A stretch of 64,000 nucleotides of DNA from Burkholderiales bacterium (GTDB lineage: Bacteria; Pseudomonadota; Gammaproteobacteria; Burkholderiales; Burkholderiaceae_C), in NCBI GenBank assembly GCA_017307865.1, contig JAFKGE010000017.1:1-64000 (forward strand), in the 5' to 3' direction. Under the pieces are notes generated by a model. The model searched no databases, was not told the origin of the DNA, and was given only the letters and a program-made list of their open reading frames with translations. Numbering within the stretch: the first letter of the stretch is position 1; each line of letters begins with the position of its first letter. Below are positions 9,040-17,591 of this stretch, one piece after another. Both the position numbers and the translations under genes were made by a program.

Positions 9040-10562
9040 GCGGCGCCGCCCCCGCCGTCACCGGGCTCGGGCGGCAGCAGCGCCTGGGTGTCGGCCTCGG
9101 GCAGGGCCTCGACCTTCTTGAGCGCGCGGTTCATCATGTTGGTGCGGGTTTGCGCCGCATCCAGCGTCTTGACCACCGACTCGGCCTGGCCCTTGACCTT
9201 GGCCACGAAGTCGCCGAACTTGCCGAACTCGGTCTTGACCGCGCCCAGCACCTGCCACACCTCGCTGCTGCGCTTTTCCAGCGCCAGGGTGCGAAAGCCC
9301 ATCTGCAGGCTGCTCAGCATGGCCAGCAGCGTGGTCGGCCCGGCCAGGGTCACGCGCCAGTCGCGTTGCAGCTGCTCCATCAGGCCGGGGCGGCGCAGCA
9401 CCTCGGCGTACAGGCCCTCGGTGGGCAGGAACAGGATGGCGAAGTCGGTGGTGTGCGGCGGCTCGATGTACTTGTCGGCGATGCTGCGCGCCTCCAAGCG
9501 AATGCGCTGCTCCAGCGCCTTGGCCGCCGCCTCGGCGCCGGCCGCGTCGGCGCGCTGCTGGGCGTCCAGCAGGCGCTCGTAGTCCTCGGTCGGAAACTTG
9601 GCGTCGATCGGCAGCCACAGCGGCGCACCCTCGTCGCCGCGCCCGGGCAGGCGAATGGCAAAGTCCACCTTGTTGGCCGAGCCCGGCCGGGTGGCCTGCT
9701 GCGCCGCGTACTGGTCGGGCACGAAGACCTGCTCCAGCAGCGCGCCCAGCTGGGTCTCGCCAAAGGTGCCGCGCGTCTTGACGTTGGCCAGCAGGTGCTT
9801 CAGGTCGCCCACGCCCTGCGCCAGCGTCTGCATCTCGCCCAGGCCCTTGTGCACCTGCTCCAGGCGCTCGGCCACCTGCTTGAAGCTCTCGCCCAGGCGC
9901 TGCTCCAGCGTGGCGTGCAGCTTCTCGTCCACCGTCTGGCGCATCTGGTCGAGCTTGTCGCTGTTGCTGGCCTGCAGCTGCGCCAGCTGCTGCTCCAGCG
10001 TGGCGCGCATTTCGCCGATGCGGCGCGCGTTGGCTTCGCTCAGCTGCTGCAGCTGCTCGGCCAGCGTCTGCGACAAGCCGGCGCGCAACTGCGCCAGCTG
10101 CTGGGCAAAGGCGTCGATCTGCGCGTTTTGCGTGCGCGTGGTCTCCTGCGCCTGCTGGGTCATCGTCAGGCCCAGGGTCTGCAGCTGCGCCACCAGCGTG
10201 TCGCCCAGGCTGCCGCGCAAGTGGGTCAGCTGCTGCGCCAGCGCATCGACCTGCGCGTTCTGCGTGCGCACCGCCTCGGCGCCCTGCGCCGTCACGGCGG
10301 TCTGAAAGGCGGCCAGGTTCTGCGCCAGCTCCTGCCGGCTGCTGCGCGCGCCATCGCCCAGCTCCTGGCGCAAGCCACGTTCCAGCCGCTCGCCGTGGCG
10401 CGCCGCGGCCTGCTCCACGCTGGCTTGCAACTCCTCGCGCGTGGCCACATCGGCCGGGCGGCGCGGGCGGCGCAGCAGCAGGGCCAGCAGCAGGATCAGG
10501 TTCAGCGCCAGCGCGGCCAGCGCCAGCCAAGGCACCCATCCGGGCAGCCAGTTCGTCGTCAT
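9036..10562 (-). CDS. rmuC: DNA recombination protein RmuC
   Basis: A 508-residue protein. ATG 10562 has GGAG four bases upstream. The first ~30 residues form one membrane segment (WLALAALALNLILLLALLL). Residues 40-290 are a very long coiled coil with a repeated Q-L-x-x-L-R/QTLxxQ pattern; 'TRTQNAQIDAFAQQL' and 'VRTQNAQVDALAQQL' are near-repeats. The C-terminal RmuC core contains 'GTFGETQLGALLEQV', 'VDFAIRLPG', 'LPIDAKFPTEDYERLL' and 'ILFLPTEGLYAEVL'. RmuC limits DNA inversions and has a restriction-endonuclease-like core. A dispersed repeat starts just upstream of its ribosome-binding site. Confidence 0.92.
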   Translation of the reverse strand: MTTNWLPGWVPWLALAALALNLILLLALLLRRPRRPADVATREELQASVEQAAARHGERLERGLRQELGDGARSSRQELAQNLAAFQTAVTAQGAEAVRTQNAQVDALAQQLTHLRGSLGDTLVAQLQTLGLTMTQQAQETTRTQNAQIDAFAQQLAQLRAGLSQTLAEQLQQLSEANARRIGEMRATLEQQLAQLQASNSDKLDQMRQTVDEKLHATLEQRLGESFKQVAERLEQVHKGLGEMQTLAQGVGDLKHLLANVKTRGTFGETQLGALLEQVFVPDQYAAQQATRPGSANKVDFAIRLPGRGDEGAPLWLPIDAKFPTEDYERLLDAQQRADAAGAEAAAKALEQRIRLEARSIADKYIEPPHTTDFAILFLPTEGLYAEVLRRPGLMEQLQRDWRVTLAGPTTLLAMLSSLQMGFRTLALEKRSSEVWQVLGAVKTEFGKFGDFVAKVKGQAESVVKTLDAAQTRTNMMNRALKKVEALPEADTQALLPPEPGDGGGGAA

Positions 10563-10569
10563 GTCACTC

Positions 10570-10626
10570 CAATTTTGATAGCTATCGGCGCTTAGTATGA
10601 ACCGGCCAGGGCGCAAAAAGGCTTGA
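10570..10626 (+). repeat. GATAGCT-family dispersed repeat, copy 2
   Basis: Begins CCAATTTTGATAGCTATCG and ends near AAAAAGGCTTGAATCC. It lies antisense to rmuC, with its first bases touching the rmuC ribosome-binding site, so it forms the rmuC 5' leader. Confidence 0.75.
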
Positions 10627-10749
10627 ATCCTGGGCATTCGGCCCTGATCGGCCAGGTGCCGAGTGATTTTAGAAGCAGACCCTGCACCGCCGCGGTTGCC
10701 GCCGCATTACCGGCCCAACTTCAACAACCGTGGATCACGATAAATCTTA

Positions 10750-10773
10750 ATTTTTGATGCTCATATCAAAAAT
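10750..10773. promoter_or_regulatory. Perfect palindrome, candidate operator of the aminotransferase operon
   Basis: ATTTTTGAT (10750-10758), spacer GCTCAT, then ATCAAAAAT (10765-10773), a perfect 9-base inverted repeat. It sits in an AT-rich patch 93 bases before the aminotransferase start. The regulator is not identified; the LysR protein encoded at 13553-14458 is one local candidate. Confidence 0.6.
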
Positions 10774-10865
10774 ATATCGCTTTCAGAAATGCTAAATGGC
10801 ACCTAAAGTTGCCGCCATCGCGTTCGAAATCGCGCGCCCTACGTCCCAACATCCAGAGAAAATTC

Positions 10866-12089
10866 ATGAGCACGATTGCAGAAAAGTTTGCCCGACTATC
10901 GACCGACCACGCCCCGGGCCAGGAGGTGCGCCAGAGCGCAGGCGGTCTGGACGCCCTGCTGCGCGGCGAGGTCTTGAAGGGCACGCCCGTCGATTTCTCC
11001 CACGGCGACGTCAACCCCTCCGCCTTCGCCCCCACCCCCGGCTCGCTGGAGGAGTTCATCGCCGGCTTCAAGCGTGGCGGCGAGCAGGCGTACACCGAGT
11101 ACCGTGGCGGCGCCGAGCTGCGCGAGCGTGTGGCGGGGCATCTCGCCACCTTCACCGGCCGCGCGCTGTCCGGCGCCGACGAGCTAATCATCACCCCCGG
11201 CACCCAGAGCGCGCTGTTCCTGGCCATCGCCGCGACCGTGAATGCCGGGGACAAGGTGGCCATCGTGCGGCCGGACTACTTCGCGAACCGCAAGCTGGTG
11301 GAATTCTCCGGCGGCGAGGTAGTGCCCGTGAGCATGAACTATCTGGATCACACGGATCGCGCGGGGCTCGACCTGAATCAGTTGGAGGAAGCATTCAAGG
11401 CAGGCGTCAAGACCTTTCTGTTCTCCAACCCGAACAACCCCGCGGGTGTCATCTACTCCAAGCAAGAGATCGAGCAGATCGCAGCGCTGGCCAACCGCTA
11501 TGGCGCCACCGTCATCGTGGACCAGCTGTATTCGCGGCTGCTCTACAGCGGCTCGTCGTACACGCACCTGCGCGCCTCGGCGATCAACGCCGACAACGTG
11601 GTGACCATCATGGGGCCCTCCAAGACCGAATCGCTCAGCGGCTACCGCCTGGGCGTGGCCTTCGGCCCCAAGGTCCTGATCGACCGCATGGAAAAGCTCC
11701 AGGCCATCGTGTCGCTGCGCGCGCCCGGCTACTGCCAGGCGGTTTTGCGCACCTGGTTCGAGGAGCCCGCAGGCTGGATGCAGGAGCGCATCGCCCAGCA
11801 CCAGGCCATCCGCGATGACCTGCTGAAGGTTTTCCGCACCGTCGATGGCCTGGCCGTAAGGGCGCCCGAGGCGGGCAGCTACCTGTTCCCGCGCCTGCCG
11901 GCGATGTCGCTGTCGCAGCACGACTTCGTGCGCGTCCTGCGCCAGCAGGCCAGCGTGACCGTGACGCCCGGCACCGAGTTCAGCCCGCATGCGACGGACA
12001 GCGTGCGCCTGAACTTCTCGCAAAACCACGCGGCAGCCGTGCAGGCGGTGGAGCGCATGGTGCAGCTGATCCAGCGCTACCGCGCCTGA
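10866..12089 (+). CDS. PLP-dependent aminotransferase, class I/II
   Basis: A 407-residue fold-type I aminotransferase. Visible are 'EYRGGAELRERVAGHL', 'ELIITPGTQSALFLAIAA' (cofactor phosphate-binding region), 'FSNPNNPAGVIYSKQEI' (the N-P-N-N-P-x-G motif), 'IVDQLYSRLLYSG' with the Asp that binds the pyridine nitrogen, and 'GPSKTESLSGYRLGVAFG' with the Schiff-base lysine. Substrate is not determinable. The ATG at 10866 gives a normal N-terminus; the frame is open further upstream without a ribosome-binding site. It is followed by a RidA gene after 16 bases and a GltI-like binding protein, suggesting amino-acid uptake and transamination with RidA clearing imine by-products. Confidence 0.9.
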   Translation: MSTIAEKFARLSTDHAPGQEVRQSAGGLDALLRGEVLKGTPVDFSHGDVNPSAFAPTPGSLEEFIAGFKRGGEQAYTEYRGGAELRERVAGHLATFTGRALSGADELIITPGTQSALFLAIAATVNAGDKVAIVRPDYFANRKLVEFSGGEVVPVSMNYLDHTDRAGLDLNQLEEAFKAGVKTFLFSNPNNPAGVIYSKQEIEQIAALANRYGATVIVDQLYSRLLYSGSSYTHLRASAINADNVVTIMGPSKTESLSGYRLGVAFGPKVLIDRMEKLQAIVSLRAPGYCQAVLRTWFEEPAGWMQERIAQHQAIRDDLLKVFRTVDGLAVRAPEAGSYLFPRLPAMSLSQHDFVRVLRQQASVTVTPGTEFSPHATDSVRLNFSQNHAAAVQAVERMVQLIQRYRA

Positions 12090-12105
12090 TCGGGAGCAAG
12101 CCACC

Positions 12106-12492
12106 ATGACCACACGCAAGGCCTTCTCCAGCGACAAAACCCCGCCGCCGGCGGGCACCTACAGCGTCGCCATGCAGGCGCAGGGCCTCGTCTTTCTCTC
12201 GGGACAGACCCCGCGCGATGTGAACAACGTGCGCCACGGAGACAAGCCCTTCGAGTTCCAGGTGCGCATGGCCCTGGACAACCTCGAAGCGGCCGCCAAC
12301 GCCGCGGGCCTGTCCCTGAAGGACGCCGTGAAGGTGGGCGTGTTCCTCAGGAACCCCGCCGACGCCAAGGCGTTTGACGCCATCTACGCCGAGTACGTCG
12401 GCGACCCGCCGCCCGCGCGCACGCTCACGCAATCGAACTTCGCCGGCTTCGACATCGAGGTCGACGCCGTGCTGCTCGCCAAAAACGGCTGA
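12106..12492 (+). CDS. RidA family protein of the aminotransferase operon
   Basis: A 128-residue Rid protein. 'PAGTYSVAMQAQGLVFLSGQTPRD' and 'VRMALDNLEAAANAAGLSLKDAVKVGVFL' are the family core, and the catalytic arginine is present in 'PPPARTLTQSNFAGFDIEVDAV'. It lies 16 bases after the aminotransferase with GGGAGCAAGCC as ribosome-binding region. Rid proteins hydrolyse 2-aminoacrylate and related imines formed by PLP enzymes, so the pairing has a direct biochemical rationale. Confidence 0.9.
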   Translation: MTTRKAFSSDKTPPPAGTYSVAMQAQGLVFLSGQTPRDVNNVRHGDKPFEFQVRMALDNLEAAANAAGLSLKDAVKVGVFLRNPADAKAFDAIYAEYVGDPPPARTLTQSNFAGFDIEVDAVLLAKNG

Positions 12493-12633
12493 CGGCAGCC
12501 CTTGCCAGCCCGGGGCCGCAGGGCACCGAGCGCAAGTCAATTCTCTGTTTCGCTTCCAGACCCCTCCGGCAACGCGATGAATGGTCTTCATCGGCCGCGC
12601 CGGATTCACTTTCGCCACCCCCAAGGAGACCCC

Positions 12634-13539
12634 GTGATTCGCTTCGCATTCAAGAGCCTCGTTTTGACCTCCGCCCTGACCGTTCTGGCTGGCGGCGCCC
12701 TCGCACAGACCGACACCCTGGCCAAGATCAAGGAGGCCAAGTCCATCGTCGTCGGCGTACGCGAAGCCTCCGGCGCCATGTCCTTCACGCTCGGCTCGGG
12801 CAAGTACACCGGCTTTCATGTCGAGGTGTGCGAGCACATCATCGCCAACATCGAGAAGGCGATCGGCGTGAGCAAGCTCGACGTGCGCTACCAGCTGGTG
12901 ACGGCGCAAAACCGCATGCCGCTGGTGCAGAACGGCACCGTGGACATCGAGTGCGGCACCACCACCAACAACCTGGCGCGGCAAAAGGACGTGGCCTTTG
13001 CGCCGGCGCTGTTCATCGAAGGCGTGCGTTTCGCCGTCAAGACCGCCTCGGGCATCAACAGCTCGTCGCAACTGGCTGGCAAGACGGTGGCCGCCACGAC
13101 CGGCACCACGGCGGTGCAGGCACTGCGCAAGTTCAAGCGCGACGTGGACGTCAACGAAGTGCTCGGCAAGGACAACGCCGACGCCTTCCTGCTGCTCGAA
13201 AGCGACCGCGCGACCGCCTTCGTCGGCGATGGTCAGGTGGTCGCCACCCTGATTTCCCGCAGCCGGAACCCGTCCCAATTCAAGCTGCTCGACCAGGTGC
13301 TCAGCGTCGAGCCGATCGCCATCATGTACCGCAAGGACGACCCAGCCTTCAAGAAGGTGGTGGACGACACCGTCATCGCACTCGCCAAGAGCGGCGAAGC
13401 CGCCAAGATCTACGACAAGTGGTTCATGCAGCCGATTGCGCCGCACAACGTGGCCGTGGGCCTGCCCGCCTCCTCGGCGACCAAGGCCGCCTGGGCCAAT
13501 CCCAGCGACAAGCCGATGGAAAGCTACGAGGCGCCCTGA
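12634..13539 (+). CDS. Glutamate/aspartate-type ABC transporter substrate-binding protein
   Basis: A 301-residue periplasmic binding protein. GTG at 12634 was chosen because AAGGAG lies six bases before it and it starts a clean Sec signal peptide (VIRFAFKSLVLTSALTVLAGGALAQ). The mature protein is close to GltI: 'NRMPLVQNGTVDIECGTTTNNLARQKDVAF' corresponds to the region lining the ligand site. No permease or ATPase is adjacent, so it must use components encoded elsewhere. It ends 13 bases from the stop of the convergent LysR gene. Confidence 0.88.
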   Translation: MIRFAFKSLVLTSALTVLAGGALAQTDTLAKIKEAKSIVVGVREASGAMSFTLGSGKYTGFHVEVCEHIIANIEKAIGVSKLDVRYQLVTAQNRMPLVQNGTVDIECGTTTNNLARQKDVAFAPALFIEGVRFAVKTASGINSSSQLAGKTVAATTGTTAVQALRKFKRDVDVNEVLGKDNADAFLLLESDRATAFVGDGQVVATLISRSRNPSQFKLLDQVLSVEPIAIMYRKDDPAFKKVVDDTVIALAKSGEAAKIYDKWFMQPIAPHNVAVGLPASSATKAAWANPSDKPMESYEAP

Positions 13540-13552
13540 ACCCGGCACACCC

Positions 13553-14458
13553 CTACCGCACCTGCCCCGCCCCCGGCTTGACGCGCTTGGCGTCAGCCGC
13601 CTGCTGCAGGAACTGGGCAAAGTGCGAGACGATGGCCGGCGTGCTGCGCAGCCTGCGCTGCAGCAGCCCGGTCTCGCGAAAGAAGGTCGAAGCGCCCAGC
13701 GGCACGGCGCGCACGCCCTCGGGCAGGGGCAGGTGCGCCTCGACCATGGGCACCAGGGCCACGCCCAGCCCCTCGGCCGCGAGCTGAATCAGGGCCGGGA
13801 TCTCGTCGATCTCCACCGCCTCATTCACCGCCAGGCCTTCGCGGCGCAGAAAGCCCTCGACGATCCGGCCGCCGAACGAGGTGCGGTCGTAGCGCAGAAA
13901 AGGCTGCTCCTGGATCAGCCTGCGCCAGTCCCGGCTGCGTGACATGGCCGCCGGAACGGCCAGTACAAAGGGCTCCCGCACCAGGGGCTGCCAGACCATG
14001 TCCGAGGGCATGCCGAAGGGCGGGCGAATCATGATGGCCGCATCCGTCTTGCCCGAATCCAGGTCGTCCATCAGTCGCATCGAGACACCCGGCGTGACGT
14101 ACACGCGCACGTTCGGAAAGGCCTGGCGCAGGCGGCCGAGCGCGCGCGCCACCAGTGTGGTCTGGGCCGAGGCGATGGCCCCGATGCGCAGCAGGCTGCC
14201 GGTGCTTTCGTCGGCGGATGGGTCGCGCAACTTCTCGTACAGCGCGCACAGCTCCTCCGCCCGGCCCAGCGTCACCTGCCCGGCAGCATTCAGGGTGGCC
14301 GAGCGGCCCGTGCGGTCGAACAGCGCAAAGCCCAGCGACTCCTCCAGGCGCTTGATCTGGCTGCTGACCGCCGACTGGGTCAGCCCGATGCGATCGCCCG
14401 CGGCCGCGAAGGTGCCGTGCTTGCACACCGCGATGAAGGTCTTGAGCTCGGTAATCAT
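13553..14458 (-). CDS. LysR-family transcriptional regulator
   Basis: A 301-residue LTTR. The winged helix-turn-helix is at residues 1-60 (FIAVCKHGTFAAAGDRIGLTQSAVSSQIKRLEESLG) and the effector domain follows ('GSLLRIGAIASAQTTLVARALGRL', 'GVSMRLMDDLDSGKTDAAI'). It is last in a tight run with the FABP-like and MscS genes (six-base gap after mscS) and convergent with the GltI-like gene. Target is unknown; the palindrome at 10750-10773 is a possible site. Confidence 0.9.
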   Translation of the reverse strand: MITELKTFIAVCKHGTFAAAGDRIGLTQSAVSSQIKRLEESLGFALFDRTGRSATLNAAGQVTLGRAEELCALYEKLRDPSADESTGSLLRIGAIASAQTTLVARALGRLRQAFPNVRVYVTPGVSMRLMDDLDSGKTDAAIMIRPPFGMPSDMVWQPLVREPFVLAVPAAMSRSRDWRRLIQEQPFLRYDRTSFGGRIVEGFLRREGLAVNEAVEIDEIPALIQLAAEGLGVALVPMVEAHLPLPEGVRAVPLGASTFFRETGLLQRRLRSTPAIVSHFAQFLQQAADAKRVKPGAGQVR

Positions 14459-14464
14459 GCTGTG

Positions 14465-15028
14465 TCACGACCGAATGTGCGGGTCGACACGCGTTTGCGC
14501 CGGCGCGATGCGCGTGATGGCACTGCCCATGATGACGCTGTTGGGCATGATGACCTCGTGGCCCTGCTGGTCGACCAGCACGGTGTTGCCCAGCGAGATC
14601 AGGCGCACGGTGGCGTCGAAGGCGCCCACCGACGAGGCCAGGTGAATCGCGTCGCCCACGCGGATCGTGCCGGACAGCACCAGCCAGAAGCCGGCCACCA
14701 GGTTGCCCAGCGTGTTTTGCGCCGCGACGCCGATCACGACCGAAATCACGCTGACGCCGGTGAGCAGCGCCGTGCCGAAGGCGCGCAGCTCCGGAATCAG
14801 GTGCGCGTAGAGCACAAAGCCGAACAGATAGGTCAGCAGCTGCGCGAAGGCGCTGACGAAACCCAGCGCCGTGACATCCGTCAGGTGCTGCCGGATGCGC
14901 CGCGTGCCCCGGCGGATCGCCAGCGCAACGATGAACGACAGCGCGAAGGCCAGCACGCCCAGAACAACCGCGCCGACGACCGAACTCGGGTTCAGCCAGC
15001 CCACGGCGGGGTCCGACGCAAGGACCAT
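14465..15028 (-). CDS. Short MscS-family mechanosensitive channel
   Basis: A 187-residue membrane protein. The pore helix TM3 signature is clear: 'GTALLTGVSVISVVIGVAAQNTLGNLVAGFWLVLSGTIRVGD', followed by the beta domain ('VRLISLGNTVLVDQQGHEVIMPNSVIMGS'). Classical MscS is about 286 residues. This protein has the TM and beta domains but stops before the alpha/beta cage, so it is a minimal variant, not obviously truncated since the frame and spacing are intact. It starts four bases after the FABP-like gene. Confidence 0.85.
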   Translation of the reverse strand: MVLASDPAVGWLNPSSVVGAVVLGVLAFALSFIVALAIRRGTRRIRQHLTDVTALGFVSAFAQLLTYLFGFVLYAHLIPELRAFGTALLTGVSVISVVIGVAAQNTLGNLVAGFWLVLSGTIRVGDAIHLASSVGAFDATVRLISLGNTVLVDQQGHEVIMPNSVIMGSAITRIAPAQTRVDPHIRS

Positions 15029-15032
15029 CGCC

Positions 15033-15665
15033 TCAACCCGCGCGCGCGGTCGGGTTCGGCGTCGGCTCGCCGATCTTCACCAGCCGGTTGCGATCGGTGT
15101 GGGCAAAGGGTTCGGCCTGGCCGGGAATGATCAGCGTCGTTTCCTGCTCGTAAGACCACGTGCCGTCGTCGTGGATGGTGACGGTGATGACGAAGCGGTC
15201 GGTGCGAAAGGCGTGCTCCAGGAACGGGTTGGAGCAGATGCCGTTCACCGTCGAGCCGCGCACCGCCTCCAGCCGAAACGACTTGGCGTCGGCGGCGGCC
15301 TGGCCCATGGCCAGCGCGGTTTGCCCGCGCGGAATCGACAGCGTCTGGATCACCGTGCCCGTGGCCGGCTCCCACAGCCAGTAGCCGACCTGGTCGTGCA
15401 GCGTCTCGACATCGTCCGGCTTGAGAATGTGGGTGTGATAGCGCAGCCCGTAGTACAGCTGCGGACCGTTGGTCTGCGCGTCGATCGGCTGCAGCTCCAT
15501 GCGTTCGATGTAGGGCTGGCGCTCCGGCCCGTCGGCCTTGGGGTTGATGTCCAGGCCCTGCGCGCTGGTCCAGATGCCCGCCATCGGCGCCAGCGGCCCC
15601 AGGTTGGCCAGCGTATCGACGTCGGGCGTCGGCTCGGTGTAGATGTCGGCGGGGTAGTTGGGCAT
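15033..15665 (-). CDS. FABP/nitrobindin-like beta-barrel protein (DUF1794-type)
   Basis: A 210-residue soluble protein with 'LANLGPLAPMAGIWTSAQGLDINPKADG' at the N-terminus, matching the G-x-W-x-x-x-x-G opening of the FABP/heme-binding-like barrel. Later strands include 'LYYGLRYHTHI', 'DQVGYWLWEPATGTVIQTLSIPRGQT' and 'DGTWSYEQETTLIIPG'. It is somewhat longer than typical nitrobindins, and heme binding is not proven. ATG 15665 has GAGGAC upstream. First gene of a run with mscS and lysR. Confidence 0.78.
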   Translation of the reverse strand: MPNYPADIYTEPTPDVDTLANLGPLAPMAGIWTSAQGLDINPKADGPERQPYIERMELQPIDAQTNGPQLYYGLRYHTHILKPDDVETLHDQVGYWLWEPATGTVIQTLSIPRGQTALAMGQAAADAKSFRLEAVRGSTVNGICSNPFLEHAFRTDRFVITVTIHDDGTWSYEQETTLIIPGQAEPFAHTDRNRLVKIGEPTPNPTARAG

Positions 15666-15936
15666 GGGGCGGTCCTCACGGTGGGCGCCACAGCTTAGCA
15701 GGCGGGTTGGCGCGGTTCGCGGTGCCATCGGAACGCTTCACTGCGAGCGACGTGGCGCCAGTTCCGCCCGATTCGTTCAGCCTATCCAGCAATTGCCGCT
15801 CGGGCGATTCGACGCCCGTTCAACCCACGGCAACCGGCGACACCTTCAAAAGGGCCCACCCGCATCGAGGGTGTAGAGAGCAGTCTTTGAAAGTGGGGGC
15901 GCTTGAACCACCTCGCCGGTTAGTCAGAACCTCAGC

Positions 15937-16920
15937 TCACTCTTTTGGCGCGCCTGAGTCGCGCACAAGGACCTCGTAACGCATGAGCTCCGACAATACG
16001 AAGCGGCCAAACTCTTGTGCTGAACCGCCGAGCTCAAAGGCGCCCATTTCGGTCAACCGCGACTGGATATCCGGTTGGTGAAGGATCTTGTTGGCCTCGG
16101 TGTTCAAGCGGGCAACCACATCGGCTGGCGCGTGGGCCGGCAGCATGAGTCCATACCACGCCGACGCTATCATGGGAGTGCCGGCTTCTTTGAACGTGGG
16201 CACGTTGGGCAGCGCTGGAAGGCGCTTGCCATAGGCCACGGCTAGGGGCTTGAGTAGTCCGCCGCGAATGCTGCCCAAAGAGCCGGTATCGATCATCATG
16301 TCGATGTGCCCCGCGATCAGATCCGACGCGGCCGGGCCGCTACCCTTGTAAGGCACATGCCGTAGGTCGATGCCTGCAGCCGTCTTGAACTGCGCTCCGG
16401 CCAAGTGCTGCGAGCCGCCGATGCCGGCCGAGCCGTATGTGTAAACGCCAGGCTCCTTCTTCGCCGCAGCAACGACTTCGCTCAGCGAGTTCCAAGGCGA
16501 CTTTGTCGGCACCACCATCACGTTCGGAATTTCGCACAGCGACACTACCGGGGTGAAATCTTTAACCGGGTCATAGCCAAGCTTCGCGTACAAATATGGC
16601 GCAACGGCATTAGAAGAACTGGTTGCCAGCAGGATCGTGTGGCCATCGGGTTTTTCCTTGACGAACTGCCGGGTACCGACGACACCACCTGCGCCAGCTT
16701 TGTTTTCTACATACACGGGTACTCCCAGGGCCTGCGACAGCGGCTGTGCGAGCATGCGGGCCACCTGGTCAGTGGCTCCGCCGGGTGGCCATGGCACGAG
16801 GATCCTCACTGGCTGGTTGTCGTCGGCTGGCCAGGCAGCCATAGACATGCCGGAGGCGAGCGCCAGCAAAGCCCCTATCAGCACACGGCGGCGCAGAGCG
16901 TTCAATCGAGTCATCCTCAT
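15937..16920 (-). CDS. Bug-family (tripartite tricarboxylate transporter) substrate-binding protein
   Basis: A 327-residue exported binding protein. Signal peptide at residues 1-31 (LRRRVLIGALLALASGMSMAA), then the Bug signature 'VRILVPWPPGGATDQVARML', 'VYVENKAGAGGVVGTRQF' and 'GSAGIGGSQHLAGAQFK'. Bug proteins bind carboxylates or related solutes; this family is greatly expanded in Comamonadaceae and Bordetella. No TctA/TctB membrane partners are in the window. Its start overlaps the RraA-family stop (ATGA). Base composition is visibly lower in GC than the flanking genes. Confidence 0.9.
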   Translation of the reverse strand: MRMTRLNALRRRVLIGALLALASGMSMAAWPADDNQPVRILVPWPPGGATDQVARMLAQPLSQALGVPVYVENKAGAGGVVGTRQFVKEKPDGHTILLATSSSNAVAPYLYAKLGYDPVKDFTPVVSLCEIPNVMVVPTKSPWNSLSEVVAAAKKEPGVYTYGSAGIGGSQHLAGAQFKTAAGIDLRHVPYKGSGPAASDLIAGHIDMMIDTGSLGSIRGGLLKPLAVAYGKRLPALPNVPTFKEAGTPMIASAWYGLMLPAHAPADVVARLNTEANKILHQPDIQSRLTEMGAFELGGSAQEFGRFVLSELMRYEVLVRDSGAPKE

Positions 16921-17588
16921 ACCCCTTTCTTCTTGAGTTCGGCGTCAACCCAGGCCGACGAATAGGTTCCGGCCAAAATTGCGGAGATCGTTGCTTGTTC
17001 GTCGGAGACTTTTTTACGAGCCAGGTCGGCCACCTGCGCGGCCAGCGCCTGCGGCACGGCGACGACGCCATCGCCATCTGCGACGATCACGTCGCCGGGA
17101 TTCACCAGCATGCCGGCCAGCGAAACCGGCACGTTGATGCTGCCCGGGCCGTCCTTGTAAGGCCCACGCAAACTGATACCCCGTGCCCAGCACGGAAAAG
17201 CATGTTCCTCGAAGGCCTGCGCATCGCGGATGGCACCGTCCATCACGAACGCGACTGCACCACGCACCCGCGCCGAGGTCATCATGATTTCACCGACCAG
17301 GGCACGCGAGGTGTCGCCCTCGCCGTCAACCACGAGCACGTCGCCAGGCTCGAGTTGGTCCAGGGCTTTGTGGATCAGCAGGTTGTCGCCTGCCCGCACA
17401 CGCACGGTCAAAGCGTTGCCGCAGGTGGTGACGGCTGAGCGATTGACTGGACGCAAGGCCGTCGTTCCAACCAGGCGCCCCCCCATCACATCACCGATTA
17501 CGGAGGTGGGCAGGCCGCGCAATGCCTCGATGGACTTGGCGTCTGGTGGAACGCGGGCGTTGAGCGTCATGCCATTGAAGTCGGTCAT
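16917..17588 (-). CDS. RraA-family aldolase-like protein
   Basis: A 223-residue protein of the RraA/dimethylmenaquinone-methyltransferase-like family. The class II HMG/CHA aldolase features are visible: 'VIGDVMGG' near the N-terminus, 'LEPGDVLVVDGEGDTSRALVGEIM' and 'VMDGAIRDAQAFEEH' with the R-D pair that positions metal and substrate. In known members these enzymes cleave 4-carboxy-4-hydroxy-2-oxoadipate or decarboxylate oxaloacetate; here the substrate is presumably related to that bound by the neighbouring Bug proteins. It sits between two Bug genes, four-base overlap with one and three-base gap to the other. Confidence 0.85.
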   Translation of the reverse strand: MTDFNGMTLNARVPPDAKSIEALRGLPTSVIGDVMGGRLVGTTALRPVNRSAVTTCGNALTVRVRAGDNLLIHKALDQLEPGDVLVVDGEGDTSRALVGEIMMTSARVRGAVAFVMDGAIRDAQAFEEHAFPCWARGISLRGPYKDGPGSINVPVSLAGMLVNPGDVIVADGDGVVAVPQALAAQVADLARKKVSDEQATISAILAGTYSSAWVDAELKKKGV

Positions 17589-17591
17589 GGT

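Noticed and set aside
15729-15936. Possible small gene or attachment site left of the Bug/RraA block
   Set aside because: Short frames only and no direct repeat matching the right-hand junction near 20300.
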